In this document: one piece after another, positions 9,303 to 19,216 of the stretch
Numbering within the stretch: the first letter of the stretch is position 1
Layout: each line of letters opens with the position of its first letter
Source: Allodiplogaster sudhausi
Taxonomy: Eukaryota; Nematoda; Chromadorea; Rhabditida; Diplogasteridae
Direction: 5' to 3'
Assembly (NCBI GenBank): GCA_945643635.1
Contig: CALZFC010000013.1
Span: 738,501 to 802,500, forward strand
DNA length: 64,000 nt
Translations under genes and position numbers: made by a program
The notes under the pieces: generated by a model
Databases searched by the model: none
Seen by the model: only the letters and a program-made list of their open reading frames with translations
Told to the model about the DNA's origin: nothing

Positions 9303-10069
9303 TTATAACTGATTATAATCATGAACGCCCGCATTTCCACAGCCGGCCTTCAGGGAGCCGTAGTCATGACCGAGAGAGAGATCGATGTGATCGTAATAGT
9401 TCTCCTTGTATTGCCAGTGATCCCCATGCTTCCTAAAGTCGCTGTATTCATTGATCGGGATGTAGGACCAGGCGCTCTTCGGGCACTCCGTATGGCAGAG
9501 ATGGATGACCTTCAGGAAGTACTTGTCCTGGAACAACAAAAGTATCTTCAGGAAGTACTTGTCCTGAAAGAACAAAAGTATCTTCAGGAAGTACTTGTCC
9601 TGAAAGAACTAAAGTATCTTCAGGGAGTACTTGTCCTGAAAGAACAAAAGTATCTTCAAAACTACCGGCTGGACAAAAGGCCAATTGCCGGCGTTGCCTT
9701 CGATCGTGATCTTTGAAACGCCATCCACACGAACGTCGACGAGGCGGCTCACCAGCTTGTGATCTCAACAAAAATAAGTGATTATAGAATTTTTTACTGA
9801 ATTTCATAACTTTATAAAAAAGAGACTTTTTTTACTGCATAATGAACTAGTGCGGCAGATTATTTCTTATTTTTAATATAGTTTTAGTCGCGTGTTAAAT
9901 ACTGACTGCCAGAATTGTGGTAGTCCCACAATTCAACGGTCGCCCAGCGATGCACGTTCCATTTCAGAGGGCAGTGGAGCGTGAATAACGCCTTCATCGA
10001 AGCGCCAGAAGCCAGCGAAAACAGCGCGGACGCCCCAATCAAGACGAGGGCGAGGGAGAAGCGAAGCAT
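9303..10069 (-). CDS. Transthyretin-like (TTL) secreted protein C, 3 exons
   Basis: Exons are 9907..10069, 9666..9763 and 9303..9527, giving about 161 aa. Residues 1-22 are a signal peptide (MLRFSLALVLIGASALFSLA). Then come FTLHC, TVELWDYHN, VDGVSKITIEGN, DKYFLKVIHLCHTEC (CxxxC) and IDLSLGHDYGSLKAGC, so it is a TTL domain like A and B with a longer 8-residue tail after the last Cys. Exon 1 ends in phase 1 at GTCAGT; exon 2 ends in phase 0 at GTAGTT (a GTCCAG donor 9 bases earlier is possible). The intron before exon 3 carries extra copies of its own acceptor (9510..9653). The two nearest upstream copies would add 12 or 24 in-frame residues; the fourth would bring in a stop. Probably a functional secreted protein of unknown role. 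Confidence 0.8.
9510..9653 (-). repeat. Four 36-bp tandem copies of a splice acceptor and exon start
   Basis: Four units at 9510-9545, 9546-9581, 9582-9617 and 9618-9653 differ at only a few positions. Each holds TTCTTTCAG (TTGTTCCAG in the innermost) followed by GACAAGTACTTCCTGAAG, the start of TTL-C exon 3 (DKYFLK). Possible exon starts are 9527, 9563, 9599 and 9635. The unit is 12 codons, so frame is kept between copies; the unit starting at 9635 contains TAG in frame. A partial fifth unit (CTTCAA) follows at 9654. Confidence 0.9.
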
Positions 10070-10227
10070 TTCTAGAATAGTAAAGAAGTAAACAAGATGG
10101 ACAGACAATTTGGTCATTAATATTTATGATATTTTTTGAGGGGAAATAGAGAATTCAGAGGGATCAATTGAGAGAGAGAAAAGAGCGGACCCAGGAGTAG
10201 ACAGATCGCCAGAGGAGAAGGAACGAA

Positions 10228-10268
10228 GAATGAGAGCGAGCTCGGCCAATTCTCACTTTTATACGGAA
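10228..10268 (-). promoter_or_regulatory. Core promoter of TTL-C
   Basis: CGTATAAAAGTGAGAATTGG on the minus strand (TATA at 10258..10263) and an initiator-like TCATTC at 10228..10233. The downstream block CTCTGGCGATCTGTC...CTCCTGGGTCCGCTC is shared with TTL-D almost base for base and with TTL-A more loosely. Confidence 0.6.
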
Positions 10269-10667
10269 TTCAAAGTACAAATTAAACTGCCCTATTAGTG
10301 CAAAATAAGTGCTGAGCAACAAATGAATTAATCTCTCTTCTGTTTTCCTCGTGATCCTACCTCGGGGTCCACTTTTCACACGTTTCACTAATTTTGAAAT
10401 ATCAATAAAAAATGAATAATTGCACGGCAGCAGTTCAATGAACCACCACAGTAAACCATTTTTTCGTTCGGATTTCAAAGGACAAATTAAAGTTAATTGC
10501 TAGTGCAAGAAAAATAAGAATTTTAACGCGTTAAGCAATATAAGCTATATTGTTTGCAAAGCAATCAATAGCAGTTTGCAATTATTAATAAGCACTCTTC
10601 AGACGACACAGTAACTCCCCCCGTATAAAAGTAGAAATTAAATTTTAAAAAAACAAGGCAAACTTAC
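10269..10667. other. Spacer between TTL-C promoter and TTL-D exon 2
   Basis: Where TTL-D exon 3 should lie there is none: no ACAAGTACTTCCT-like start and no CxxxC coding. Instead 10455-10510 repeats the sequence just upstream of the TTL-C TATA box (ATTCAAAG.ACAAATTAAA). This looks like the scar of an unequal exchange that removed the end of TTL-D. Confidence 0.55.
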
Positions 10668-11271
10668 AAAAACCCAGTTGTGGGCGTCGCCGTAGATCGT
10701 GTACTCTGTATGGCCATCCACGAGGACGCCTTCGAGGCGGCTCAAAAATGTGTGATCTGAAAAATCTATGTTTATTCAATTGTAATTTATTAAAATAAAA
10801 AAAGCTTAATTCTCAAAATAAGTAAATACATAAAAAAAATTTAGACGAGTTTCATTTTAAAAGTTTAGTTCATACACAAGAGGAGACAACCACCGAGAAA
10901 GAATTAATGCAAAAATGGCCGAGTCTGGGTGCCCTTTGAGTAGACACTCTCTCTCATTCTCGAGTGCAATTTCTAAGATCCCAGAAAAAAAGCTGCGTAA
11001 AAATAGCAAAAAAAAAAACTGCATGAAAATAGTTCGAGAAGGGCCACGGAAATTTGACAGAAATTTAATTGTAAGTTGAATGCAAATTTTGCGCGGTTAG
11101 TCATCAAATTCTCCGACCGCCGACATAGTTGTAGTAACACAACTCGACGGTGGCCGTGCCGTTCTTAAGCCAATCGTCACGGCAGAACAGAGTGAAGGCT
11201 GCCGTCATCGGCTCGTTTGCCGAAGACAGCGAAAAGAGCGCAGACAAGAAGAGGACGGAGCAGCGAAGCAT
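10668..11271 (-). pseudogene. TTL-D, transthyretin-like exons 1 and 2 without a terminal exon
   Basis: Exon 1 (11118..11271) encodes MLRCSVLFLSALFSLSSANE (signal peptide), then FTLFCRDDWLKNGTATVELC. Exon 2 (10668..10756, acceptor TTTTTCAG, donor GTAAGT) encodes HTFLSRLEGVLVDGHTEYTI and ends HNWVF in phase 0. Both exons and the promoter are intact, but no own exon 3 exists before the TTL-C gene. Either the gene is broken, or its transcript splices over the TTL-C promoter and exons 1-2 into TTL-C exon 3 at 9527, which is in the right phase. Exon 1 donor GTCGGA is weaker than in the paralogs. I keep both readings open. Confidence 0.6.
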
Positions 11272-11434
11272 TCCTATAACACTATAAACAAGTAGAAACA
11301 AATATGGACAGACAATTAATTAGCTTTTTGGTCGATAAGATTTGCGAAATGATAGTGGCTAGAATTGAGAGGGATGAAATGAAAGATAAGAGCGGACCCA
11401 GGAGTCGACAGGTCGCCAGAAGAGAAGGAACGGA

Positions 11435-11465
11435 GAATGATCTCAGCCAATTTCTCACTTTTATA
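11435..11465 (-). promoter_or_regulatory. Core promoter of TTL-D
   Basis: TTGTATAAAAGTGAGAAATT on the minus strand (TATA at 11460..11465) with initiator-like TCATTCTCCG 27 bases on (11435..11440), then the shared block TTCTGGCGACCTGTCGACTC and CTGGGTCCGCTC. Confidence 0.6.
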
Positions 11466-11619
11466 CAAATTTCAGACTACAAATGAAAGTGCTCCACAAG
11501 TTCAAAATTAGAATAAGTGCATGAAAAACTCTTTATTTTCCTCATTATCTCCCCCCTGGGACCACATAAATCTTACTGTATTCTGGGCAATTTAATTAAA
11601 TTGTGCCTTACTATGTGAA

Positions 11620-12970
11620 GCGGCTACTTTTTGGAACGGCCTGCGGCAAAATCCTCCGGTTTTTCTTGCTTGTTTTTCTAAGAAGGCTTTCCTTCTAACA
11701 AAGGATTGGTCTCAGCATTCCCCGAAGTTATAAAATTATTAATAAACCATTCAAAAGCTCTCGTCATAATAAAAAATAATTTCCAAACACATTTTATTTG
11801 CATAAAAAACCGGAAAAATCCCCAACATTAACATTTTCATTTCATTTTCTAACTTTATTGATGTATATGTACGTGATAGTAGGCCATAAAAAACCTAGTC
11901 ATTAAAAAAACCTAATCACTGTTGATGCAAAAAACATTCAAAACAGCATTTCGACAAGCTTACCTACAGTACCTTGAAATTGGCCGCTAGAATTTACTAT
12001 TTGTGAATTCAAGAGACCTCGGTCTGTTGCTCGCTTGTTTTTCAAAGAATGCAATGCTACTTAGTCATGTGCCTTTCCTGTGCCCGGAGACTAATCTCAT
12101 TTTCCTCCTTTAGCTATCAACGTCTTTGCTCCATGTGAATTATCGAATCTTCTGCTTTTCCTTTTTATTCTTGTTTCTCTCTTTCTCTCTCTCTCTCAGT
12201 CTCTCAGCCTCTTTCAATGTCTCTCTTTCTCTCATACTCTCTCTCTCTCTCTCTATCTTTTCTACTTTGCATCCTTTTATGCGTTTGCCAGTCGGATGAC
12301 AACTCTGAACATTCTTTACCTCATGTCAGTTTCCTCTATTTATCTTCCTTTCTCTTTCTCAGCTGTTCTCTCTCTCTCTCTCTTTCTCTTTCTCTCACTC
12401 TCTCCTTTTCTCTCTCGCTTTCTCTCTCCCCTCTCTATCTCTCATTGTCAATGTCTGTCACTCTTTTGAACTATCATTCTCAGTGGCTCTCACTCTCTAT
12501 TTCATTTCTATTTCTCTCCAATCTCTCTATCTTTCGCTTTTTCTCTCCTGCAATTGTAATGTTCTCACGTTTCCCCAAAAAAAGTTATCGACAAAGTAGT
12601 ACTTAATTATTGATATAGTGCTGCAATTAACAGCGATCATTGCGTACATGTACATGAATATATATTTGTAAACAAAAAAAGGTTTAAGGTTTTAGAAAAC
12701 GAGAAAGCATATGTTTTAGCAAAATAGAACTTACCAGGTGGTTTTATTGACGAACTTCTGGTATATATTACGCCGTCTATTATTTTACTTTGATCCATTA
12801 ATGAGTCTATCTTCGAAGTAAATAAATAAAAAAAAAGTAACAACAGAAGCTTCTCCCCGATGGTCCTCCAAGTCACAAGTTCGGTTATATATTACGCCGC
12901 CTATTGTTTTACTTTGATACGTATTCTACGCGTTTGGAAAAAGTAGCAAAAGTGATTTACGTGAATTTTA
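11620..12970 (+). repeat. R1 complex repeat, copy in forward orientation
   Basis: Begins near CTACTTTTTGGAACGGCCTG and matches 31939 onward segment by segment: CATTCAAAAGCTCTCGTCAT, TTGCTCGCTTGTTTTTCAAA, GTCATGTGCCTTTCCTGTGC, a CT block, CATCCTTTTATGCG..GCCAG, another CT block. It ends with a piece containing ACTTACCAGGTGGTTTTATT, which on the minus strand is an exon-like stretch followed by a GTAAGT donor. The CT blocks (12171-12470) produce spurious frames. No intact gene. Confidence 0.6.
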
Positions 12971-12979
12971 AATAATTCT

Positions 12980-14441
12980 TTGTTTAAATTATTTTATTAT
13001 TATTTGTTTCTCGATGAGAAATCATAGGTGAGAGGATGTTCGCTAGAGATGGACAGAGTAAAGTAAGATTCGGTGTAAGCCTAATGAACATTTGGTGAAC
13101 GGCGTTCAAAAAATACATTTTATTACACGTTTTTCTGCTCAATCCGCATATGTAGTTGAATTGATTGTTAGTGTGAAGCTTCCCCAAATCAAACAATGTC
13201 AACGAAAGTTTGAATAAATTATCGAGAGACAAATAATTACAAAATGATATAAAAAGAAATATATAAAATACACCCACAATTTATTTTTGCTACTTAATTT
13301 TTTGTCCATTGTTTTACTTTGATTACGTATCAAAGTAATTTGATTATGTATCAAAGTTATACAATGGACAAAAAAAATACAACGAACTGTGACCATGGAC
13401 GTAAATAACGGAAATGCTAAATAGCTTCCACTCAACAAGAAAAGCGCCAGGTAAATTCTATTTCCCCAAAATATTCATTTATTTATTTTTTAACATCTTG
13501 GTCGAGTACATTTTCGCTTCCGTTCTGACTTCTGTGCATGATTTGACTACAATCCAAGCCAAGAAAGCGTCATGAGGCTTTTACAATGAAATGTAGGCTT
13601 GCGCGGTTCCACGCGAGAATATCTGCTAAATTTGATATGGGTTAAAGGACCACAAAACTCAACCCTGATCCATTTTTGAATTTTATCTCTGAGTTAATAA
13701 CTCGTAATTTTGTCAGTCAAATGGACGCGATTGAAGCAATAATTAGAGAAGCTGAGGGAAAGAGAATGAAAGGATGGGGAAATAGAGCAAAGAGAGTGAA
13801 AATAGAAAGAGTGGGAGACAAAGCAAGAGGGCGTGGTTGACTAATTGTAAGTAGAGAGAGAGTGAGAGAGAGAGAAATAGAACGAAAGCTTCGTCTTACT
13901 AATAGAAAAGCGCAAATGACCATGGATGTACTGACCATGAGCTAAATGCAATGATATTGTGGCGTAGACTGGAAAAAGCGTGGAGATTTAGACAGAGAGA
14001 GGGAAGGGCAAAGAGTGAGAGATCTTCGAAAAAGCGTGGGTTTTTGTATGTACATACTTAGACTGAAAGATTGGCCGCATGGAAGAATGAGTGAGAGGAG
14101 AATGCAGCAAGGAAACCGCCAGCAGAAATGTCGTTATGCAAATGAGCTGCACAATTCTGCCGACCGCATCACACTCCAGCACAGCTACAAGGATTCTTCC
14201 CTCAGCATTAGGCATAGCTTAAAAAAATAAAATATTAATAAATATATGAGAATCAAATTCATCAACTCGGAAGGAAGTCTGTTGGTCATTCAAGTGATTG
14301 ATTGAGTGATTCATCGTATAGTCTGTTTAATGATTTATTATGTATTTATGCTGCCAATCAAATCCACCGTTAGCCAAGTAGGCGAAGGGAGATTATAGGA
14401 GGGGGCGTGGCCAGTGGGGAGAGAGAAATCAAGGATGTCCT
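12980..14441 (-). repeat. R1 complex repeat, further rearranged copies
   Basis: Contains the block AGAGATGGACAGAGTAAAGT ... ATACACCCACAA that recurs at 15900-16050 and 17300-17525. A second block near 14060-14220 (AACCGCCAGCAGAAATGTCG) is the reverse complement of 34565-34640. A 13-bp inverted repeat (TTTTGTCCATTGT and its complement) flanks 13302-13370. No gene seen. Confidence 0.5.
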
Positions 14442-14565
14442 TATTCCGCATAGTTGAATTGATTGTTAGTTTGAAGCTTCCCTAAATCAAACATTGCCAA
14501 CGAAAGTTGGCAATGTTTGATTTAGGGAAGCTTCAAACTAACAATCAATTCAACTATGCGGAATA
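14442..14565. repeat. Perfect 60-bp hairpin with GAAA loop
   Basis: Left arm 14442-14501 and right arm 14506-14565 are exact reverse complements over 60 bases, separated by GAAA. In other R1 copies (15920-15980, 17440-17460) the left-arm sequence continues past CCAACGAAAGTTGG into ordinary DNA, so here the right arm is a newly made inverted copy. Confidence 0.95.
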
Positions 14566-14947
14566 TGACAAGACCCCTCATGACAAGCAGAGTTGGAATG
14601 TAAAGGATAAAGCGGCTGGGGAAGACGTGGAATGAAGTGGAAAGTAGTAGTAAAAAGAAGAGTTGGAGGTGGAAAGGCAAAGAAATAAGCAGCACTAGCA
14701 AGGCTGCAAAGGAACGCGCGAATATTAAATCCAGGGGCCGAATGAAAGCCGCCATGACATGACCAATTTAACACTAGTAAAATATTTGCTGTTTTAAATC
14801 TTCTTTTTTGCTCCCTCATTAATCAAATTGCGAGAATATGCAGGTAGGTGGTGGTGAATAATAGAGAAAAATGGATAAGCAATATATACGTTTTTGAAGA
14901 AAAAGAAAAGTTTACTTCCTAAATTACGAGTCGAAGGAGGATCGTCG
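14566..14947 (-). repeat. R1 segment between the hairpin and the solo LTR
   Basis: Matches the R1 stretch with GACAAGCAGAGTTGGAA, GTGGAAAGTAGTAG, AAGGCTGCAAAGGAACGCGC and GGGGCCGAATGAAAGCC, also seen at 17990-18370 and inverted at 23490-23690. No gene. Confidence 0.55.
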
Positions 14948-15343
14948 TGTAAAGGGGACTATGTATAGTTTGTAGTATCTCTCTATTTATCTATGTATGT
15001 ATGTTCCCTCTCCTCCTTGTTGTTCTCCCCCTTTCGCTGTCTCGCTCTCTCTCGCTCTATGTGACTCCGCCCCCAGGTTGTACTGTACTTAAGTCCCGAT
15101 TATGACTAATCTAAGAGCTTCTTCCCGGGGGCGACCAGCCTTAAGCTGGTCCGCCTCTTGCCTTCTTCCTGCCGCCCGTCCCGCCGTTCCCGTCGTCCTT
15201 CCCGAACTTCCCCCTCAACGACCACCACGCCTCGGACCCCGTACTCTTCCCTGTTGTCTCGCTCTCTCTCTCTGTCGAGTATCGCTGCCTAATAAACTTG
15301 TCTTCTCGAACGTCTTGTCGCTGGGGAACGACTCGTATTGACT
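14948..15343 (+). mobile_element. Solo LTR of an LTR retrotransposon
   Basis: A 396-bp insertion with GTCG on both sides (14944-14947 and 15344-15347). The related R1 copy near 26050-26075 has the same flanks joined without it (reverse complement reads GGAGGATCGTCGGCATTGTT), so both filled and empty sites are visible. The insert starts TGT, has AATAAA at 15291-15296 and lacks any coding region, as expected of a solo LTR. The end is ATTGACT rather than the usual CA, so the exact boundary or class is uncertain. Confidence 0.6.
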
Positions 15344-15347
15344 GTCG

Positions 15348-16334
15348 GCATTGTTCAGCATTTATGAACATTTCTAAGAGCGTCGAGATCAAAAGTGAAG
15401 AGTGAAGCAGAAACAGAGGGAGAACTTTGTGGGAGAGGGGAAGTAAAATAAAGAGTGAGAGCCACTGACATAGTAGGCAATGATTGTTCAAAAGAGTGAC
15501 AGGCATTGACTATGAAAGATAGAGAGGGGGAAAAGAGCGAGAGAGAGAGAGAGAAAGAAATAGAGAGAGAGAGACAGAATGAGAGAATGAGAAGAGCTGA
15601 GTAGGAGTGGGAATGTTCGATGGAAATCCAAGGAATGAATGATGATGGGGCATGACAATGCCCTTTTTAAAGGATTCCTCGCCCCTGACAAGCCGAGTTG
15701 GAAAGGAAAGGGCAAAACGCCTTGGGGAGACGTGGAAAGAAGTGGAAACTAGAAGTATAAAGAAGATTTGGAGGCGGAGTGGAAGGAAATTTTGTGAGTT
15801 AAGGATGTTTGCAAGAGATGAATAAGGCAGGAGAGGGATCGTAATAGTGAAAAAGAGAAATCAAGGATGGGAGGGGGCGTGGCCAGTCTAAAAGAAAAAT
15901 CAAGGATGTCCTTATTCCGCATAGTTGAATTTATTGTTAGTTTGAAGCTTCCCAAAATCAAACATTGCCAACAAAAGTTGGTAGAAATTTTTGAGAAATA
16001 AATAGTAACAAAATAATTTAAAAATAAATTCATAAAATACACCCACAAATTATTTTTGTTACTTTTTCCAGCGCTTTGAGTAGTGCTATCAAATCGAAAT
16101 AATGGACTGCGTAATATATACAAAAGGTTCATTAACAAAACCATCAGGTAAGTTCTATTTCGTCAAAAATTATGCCTTCTCGCCGACCAAAACCTATACA
16201 TCTTTTTTTTTTGCTAAAACGTATTAATGTAAATGGATGCTTTGCTCGCTATTTATTGCAGCCCTACATCAATAATGTAGTACGCTTGGTCGACGCCTTT
16301 TTTTCGAGGAAAAGTGAGAACATTTCAGTTGAAG

Positions 16335-16378
<44 letters not shown>

Positions 16379-16630
16379 TAGGAAAAAAATGAAGATATAA
16401 GATATATAAGAAAAGTACTTAAATACAGACTAATACCTTATCTTATCAATCTAGTGGATTAGTTTATTGTTCGACCAAGTGAATAATTGATTTAACTTCA
16501 TTTTTGTTGTTGACATTTTTTTTTTGATTAACCAAGTGGTTCCATTGAAGCTTCAAAGCATGATGATTCCGAATTGCTATCGTGCAGATGATTCATGCTA
16601 GCTCATCTTAAAATTAATCGGCGAACTGAA
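15348..16630 (-). repeat. R1 complex repeat copy
   Basis: Carries GCATTGTTCAGCATTTATG, a GA-rich block (15531-15585), the AGTTGGAAAGGAAAGGGCAA block and the ATACACCCACAA block. At 16081-16155 it has the exon-like stretch ending ATCAGGTAAGTTCTATTTCG. A GA microsatellite lies at 16337-16381. Near 16530-16600 it holds a decayed version of the 3' end of the unrecognised protein family (compare 18720). No intact gene. Confidence 0.5.
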
Positions 16631-16799
16631 CTGAATTGGGAGGGAAGTGGACTGCGAATGTTTGTTTAGAAAGAAAAAAAAACACTTTTAAAGCACTACT
16701 TTTGCAGCAAAACATGTAGGTATATACCCACTCTTGTATCAGTTGAAAAAACGGCGCGAATTCAAACATGTGTTTTGCTCATTTGATAAGCTTGCTCTC

Positions 16800-17820
16800 C
16801 CGCATCTTCTATGAGACATGGCTCGACGTCTAATTGCAAGGGAGAAAGTCACATTCACTCGCTGTAGTTATAGAAAGAAAAAAATGAGAGTGAGAGAGAA
16901 CAAGAGAGATAGAGAAAGACAGCGAGAAATTAATAGAAGGAAACATGCAAAAAAAAGAGATGATCGTTGAAAGTCGATAGAGGAAAAGTAAGATGTGGGT
17001 ATTTGATTTCACTGAACACGCCAACACAAAGGAGAGTAGGATCTGCTTGCGGCAGTTGGGAATTGGATTGAGGATATTTCGGGCATGGCTGAACTGGTGG
17101 GGAATAACAAAAGAGAGAGAGAGAGATGAGCTGAGTAGGAATGGGAAAGTTCGATGGGTATCCACGGGTTTATGAAGGGGCATGATAGGACCTTTTTAAA
17201 GTGAAAGGGCAAACCGACTGGGGAAGACGAGGAAAGAAATTGAAACTTGTAGTAAAAAGAAGATGGAGGCGGAAAGGAAAGTAAGTTCACTAATTAAGAA
17301 TGTTTGCAAGAGATGGACAGAGTAAAGTATGATTAGGTGAAAGACCAAGTAACATTAGGTGAATAGCGTTGAAAAATTTCAGTTAACTTTTTTTTTCTCA
17401 TTCCTCGTAGTTGAATTGAAGCTTTCCCCAAAAAAAACATTGCCAACGAAAGTTTGGATAAAATATCGAGAAACAAATAATAACAAAACGATTTAAAAAC
17501 AAATATATAAAATACACCCACAAATCATTTTTGCTACGGTTTTAGGAAAGAGGCGCACGCATATCAATGCAAAATAATGAACTGCATGATGTATTCCCGA
17601 AGTTCATCAATAAAACCACCTGGTAAGTTCTATTTCGCCAAAAATTAAGCCTTCTCGCCGACCAAAACGTAAATTTCTTTTTTTTTGCTAAAGCGTATTC
17701 ATGTAAATGTATGTATGCAATGCTCTCTATTTATTGCAGCCCCACATATGTACATCAATAATTTAGTACTGCTTTGTCGACAACGTTTTTTTTAGGGGAA
17801 ACGTATGTGAGTTACGGTTG

Positions 17821-17861
<41 letters not shown>

Positions 17862-18715
17862 AAGAGAGAGAGAGAGAGAAAGAGAGAAAGAGAGAGAGAG
17901 AAAGAAGAGCTGATTGTGAGTAGGAGTGGAAAAGTTCGATGGGCATCCTGGCATGACGATGGGGCATGATAGGGCCATTTTAAAGGATAGTGTTTCCAAC
18001 CTCTTGACAAGCAGAGTTGGCAAGGAAAGGACATACCGCCTGGGGGAGACGTACAAAGAAGTGGAAACTAGTAGTAAATAGAAGTTGGAGGCGTAGTGGA
18101 AAGAAAAGTTGCGAGTTAAGAATGTTTGCAAGAGATGGACATGGCAGATGCGGGTTCGCAATATAGAGAGCGAGAGAAACAATAAAAAAAGCGTGAAACG
18201 GAGAGAGGGAGAGAAACTGCGAGAGAAAACAGCTCTAGCAAAGCTGCAAAAGAGCGCGCGAATATGAATCCAGGGGCCGAATGAAAGCCACCATGGCATG
18301 ACCAATTTAATACTAGTAAAATATTCGCTGTCTTAAATCTTCTTTTTTGCTCTCTCATCACATTAAATTGCGAGAATATGCAGGTGAATTGGAGAGAAAA
18401 CTGATGAGCAATCTATACGTTTTTTGAAGAAAAGAAAAGTTTATTTCCTAAATTACGAGTTGAAGGAGGATCGCGGCTCTAAGAGCGTCGAGGTCAAAAG
18501 TGATGTAAACAAGCACTTTTATGTATGAGAGAGAGAGAGAGGGAGAGAGAGAAATGAATAAAATAGAGTGTTCTTCTGTAACATATAGAACTATGCACGT
18601 ATGTAAATTCAATTACTACCCTCTCTTAACAAACAAATGGATTAGTTAAGTAGTCCATGTGAACAATTGATTTGTCGAAATTTTTCACGATTAGCCAGGT
18701 GGTTCTGTGAAGCTT
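16800..18715 (-). repeat. R1 complex repeat copies
   Basis: Two partial units in the same orientation. The first has the GTAAGT-ended exon-like stretch at 17563-17632; the second has the CAGAGTTGGCAAGGAAAGGA and GGGGCCGAATGAAAGCC blocks at 18010-18290. GA tracts lie at 17823-17910 and 18528-18555. No intact gene. Confidence 0.5.
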
Positions 18716-18719
18716 CAAA

Positions 18720-18985
18720 TCATGATAATTCCGAATTGCTATCTTTCAGCTGTTTTTTTTCACGAAACCATCGATCAACTGGGCCTCGCACAGCGATGAA
18801 GGAATCGTAGAACATCAGTGCCAACTCTTGCTTGGCAATGTTAAGCTCGCAGAGTTGTCGTTGATAAAACGAACGTAGTCTTCGCACTTACAATTGAATT
18901 TTTGCGTGATATCATAGGCGTTCTGTCGGATTTTTTTCATGTTTATTTTCTTCGGGCGCCTATTCTCTATTTTAACTACTCTCAT
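18720..18985 (-). pseudogene. Frameshifted copy of the unrecognised protein family (copy 2)
   Basis: The first frame reads NMKKIRQNAYDITQKFNCKC, then EDYVRFIND. One base is missing near 18864, after which a second frame continues LCELNIAKQELALMFYDSFI, AVRGPVDRWFREKKQLKDSN and SELS stop (18720-18722). The composition is coding-like in both halves, and the first half matches 4180-4270 on the plus strand. The predicted chain is helical and charged, without signal peptide or membrane segment. I do not recognise the family. The upstream end is undefined; the ATG at 18985 is only the first plausible one. The 3' end lies in a sequence shared with R1 copies. Confidence 0.5.
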
Positions 18986-19024
18986 TTTATATTTACATTG
19001 CTTTTCTCTTTTTTTCTCTCCCAC

Positions 19025-19131
19025 AGGGAGAGACAGAGAGTGAGAGAGAGAAGGGGATGTGGATAGATTGAAGAGACTGATAGAAAAGAGAGAGGCAGAG
19101 AGAGAGAAAGAGAAAGAGAGAGAGAGAGATC
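19025..19131. repeat. (GA)n microsatellite
   Basis: GA-rich tract with interruptions next to the frameshifted copy. Confidence 0.8.
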
Positions 19132-19216
19132 ATTCAGAGAAAACGAGATGTTGCTAGAGAAGTGAGATGATAAATAAATAAGAAATAGAAATGTCATATT
19201 TTTCTAGATTGTGCCT

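Noticed and set aside
9510..9653. CRISPR-like array
   Set aside because: The units are contiguous with no spacers, and they match the start of the adjoining exon.
17763..18305. 180-codon frame on the minus strand, and many 60-200-codon frames in 12-44 kb
   Set aside because: They are built on CT/GA microsatellites and R1 repeat DNA, overlap each other in several frames, and lack start, splice or family signals.
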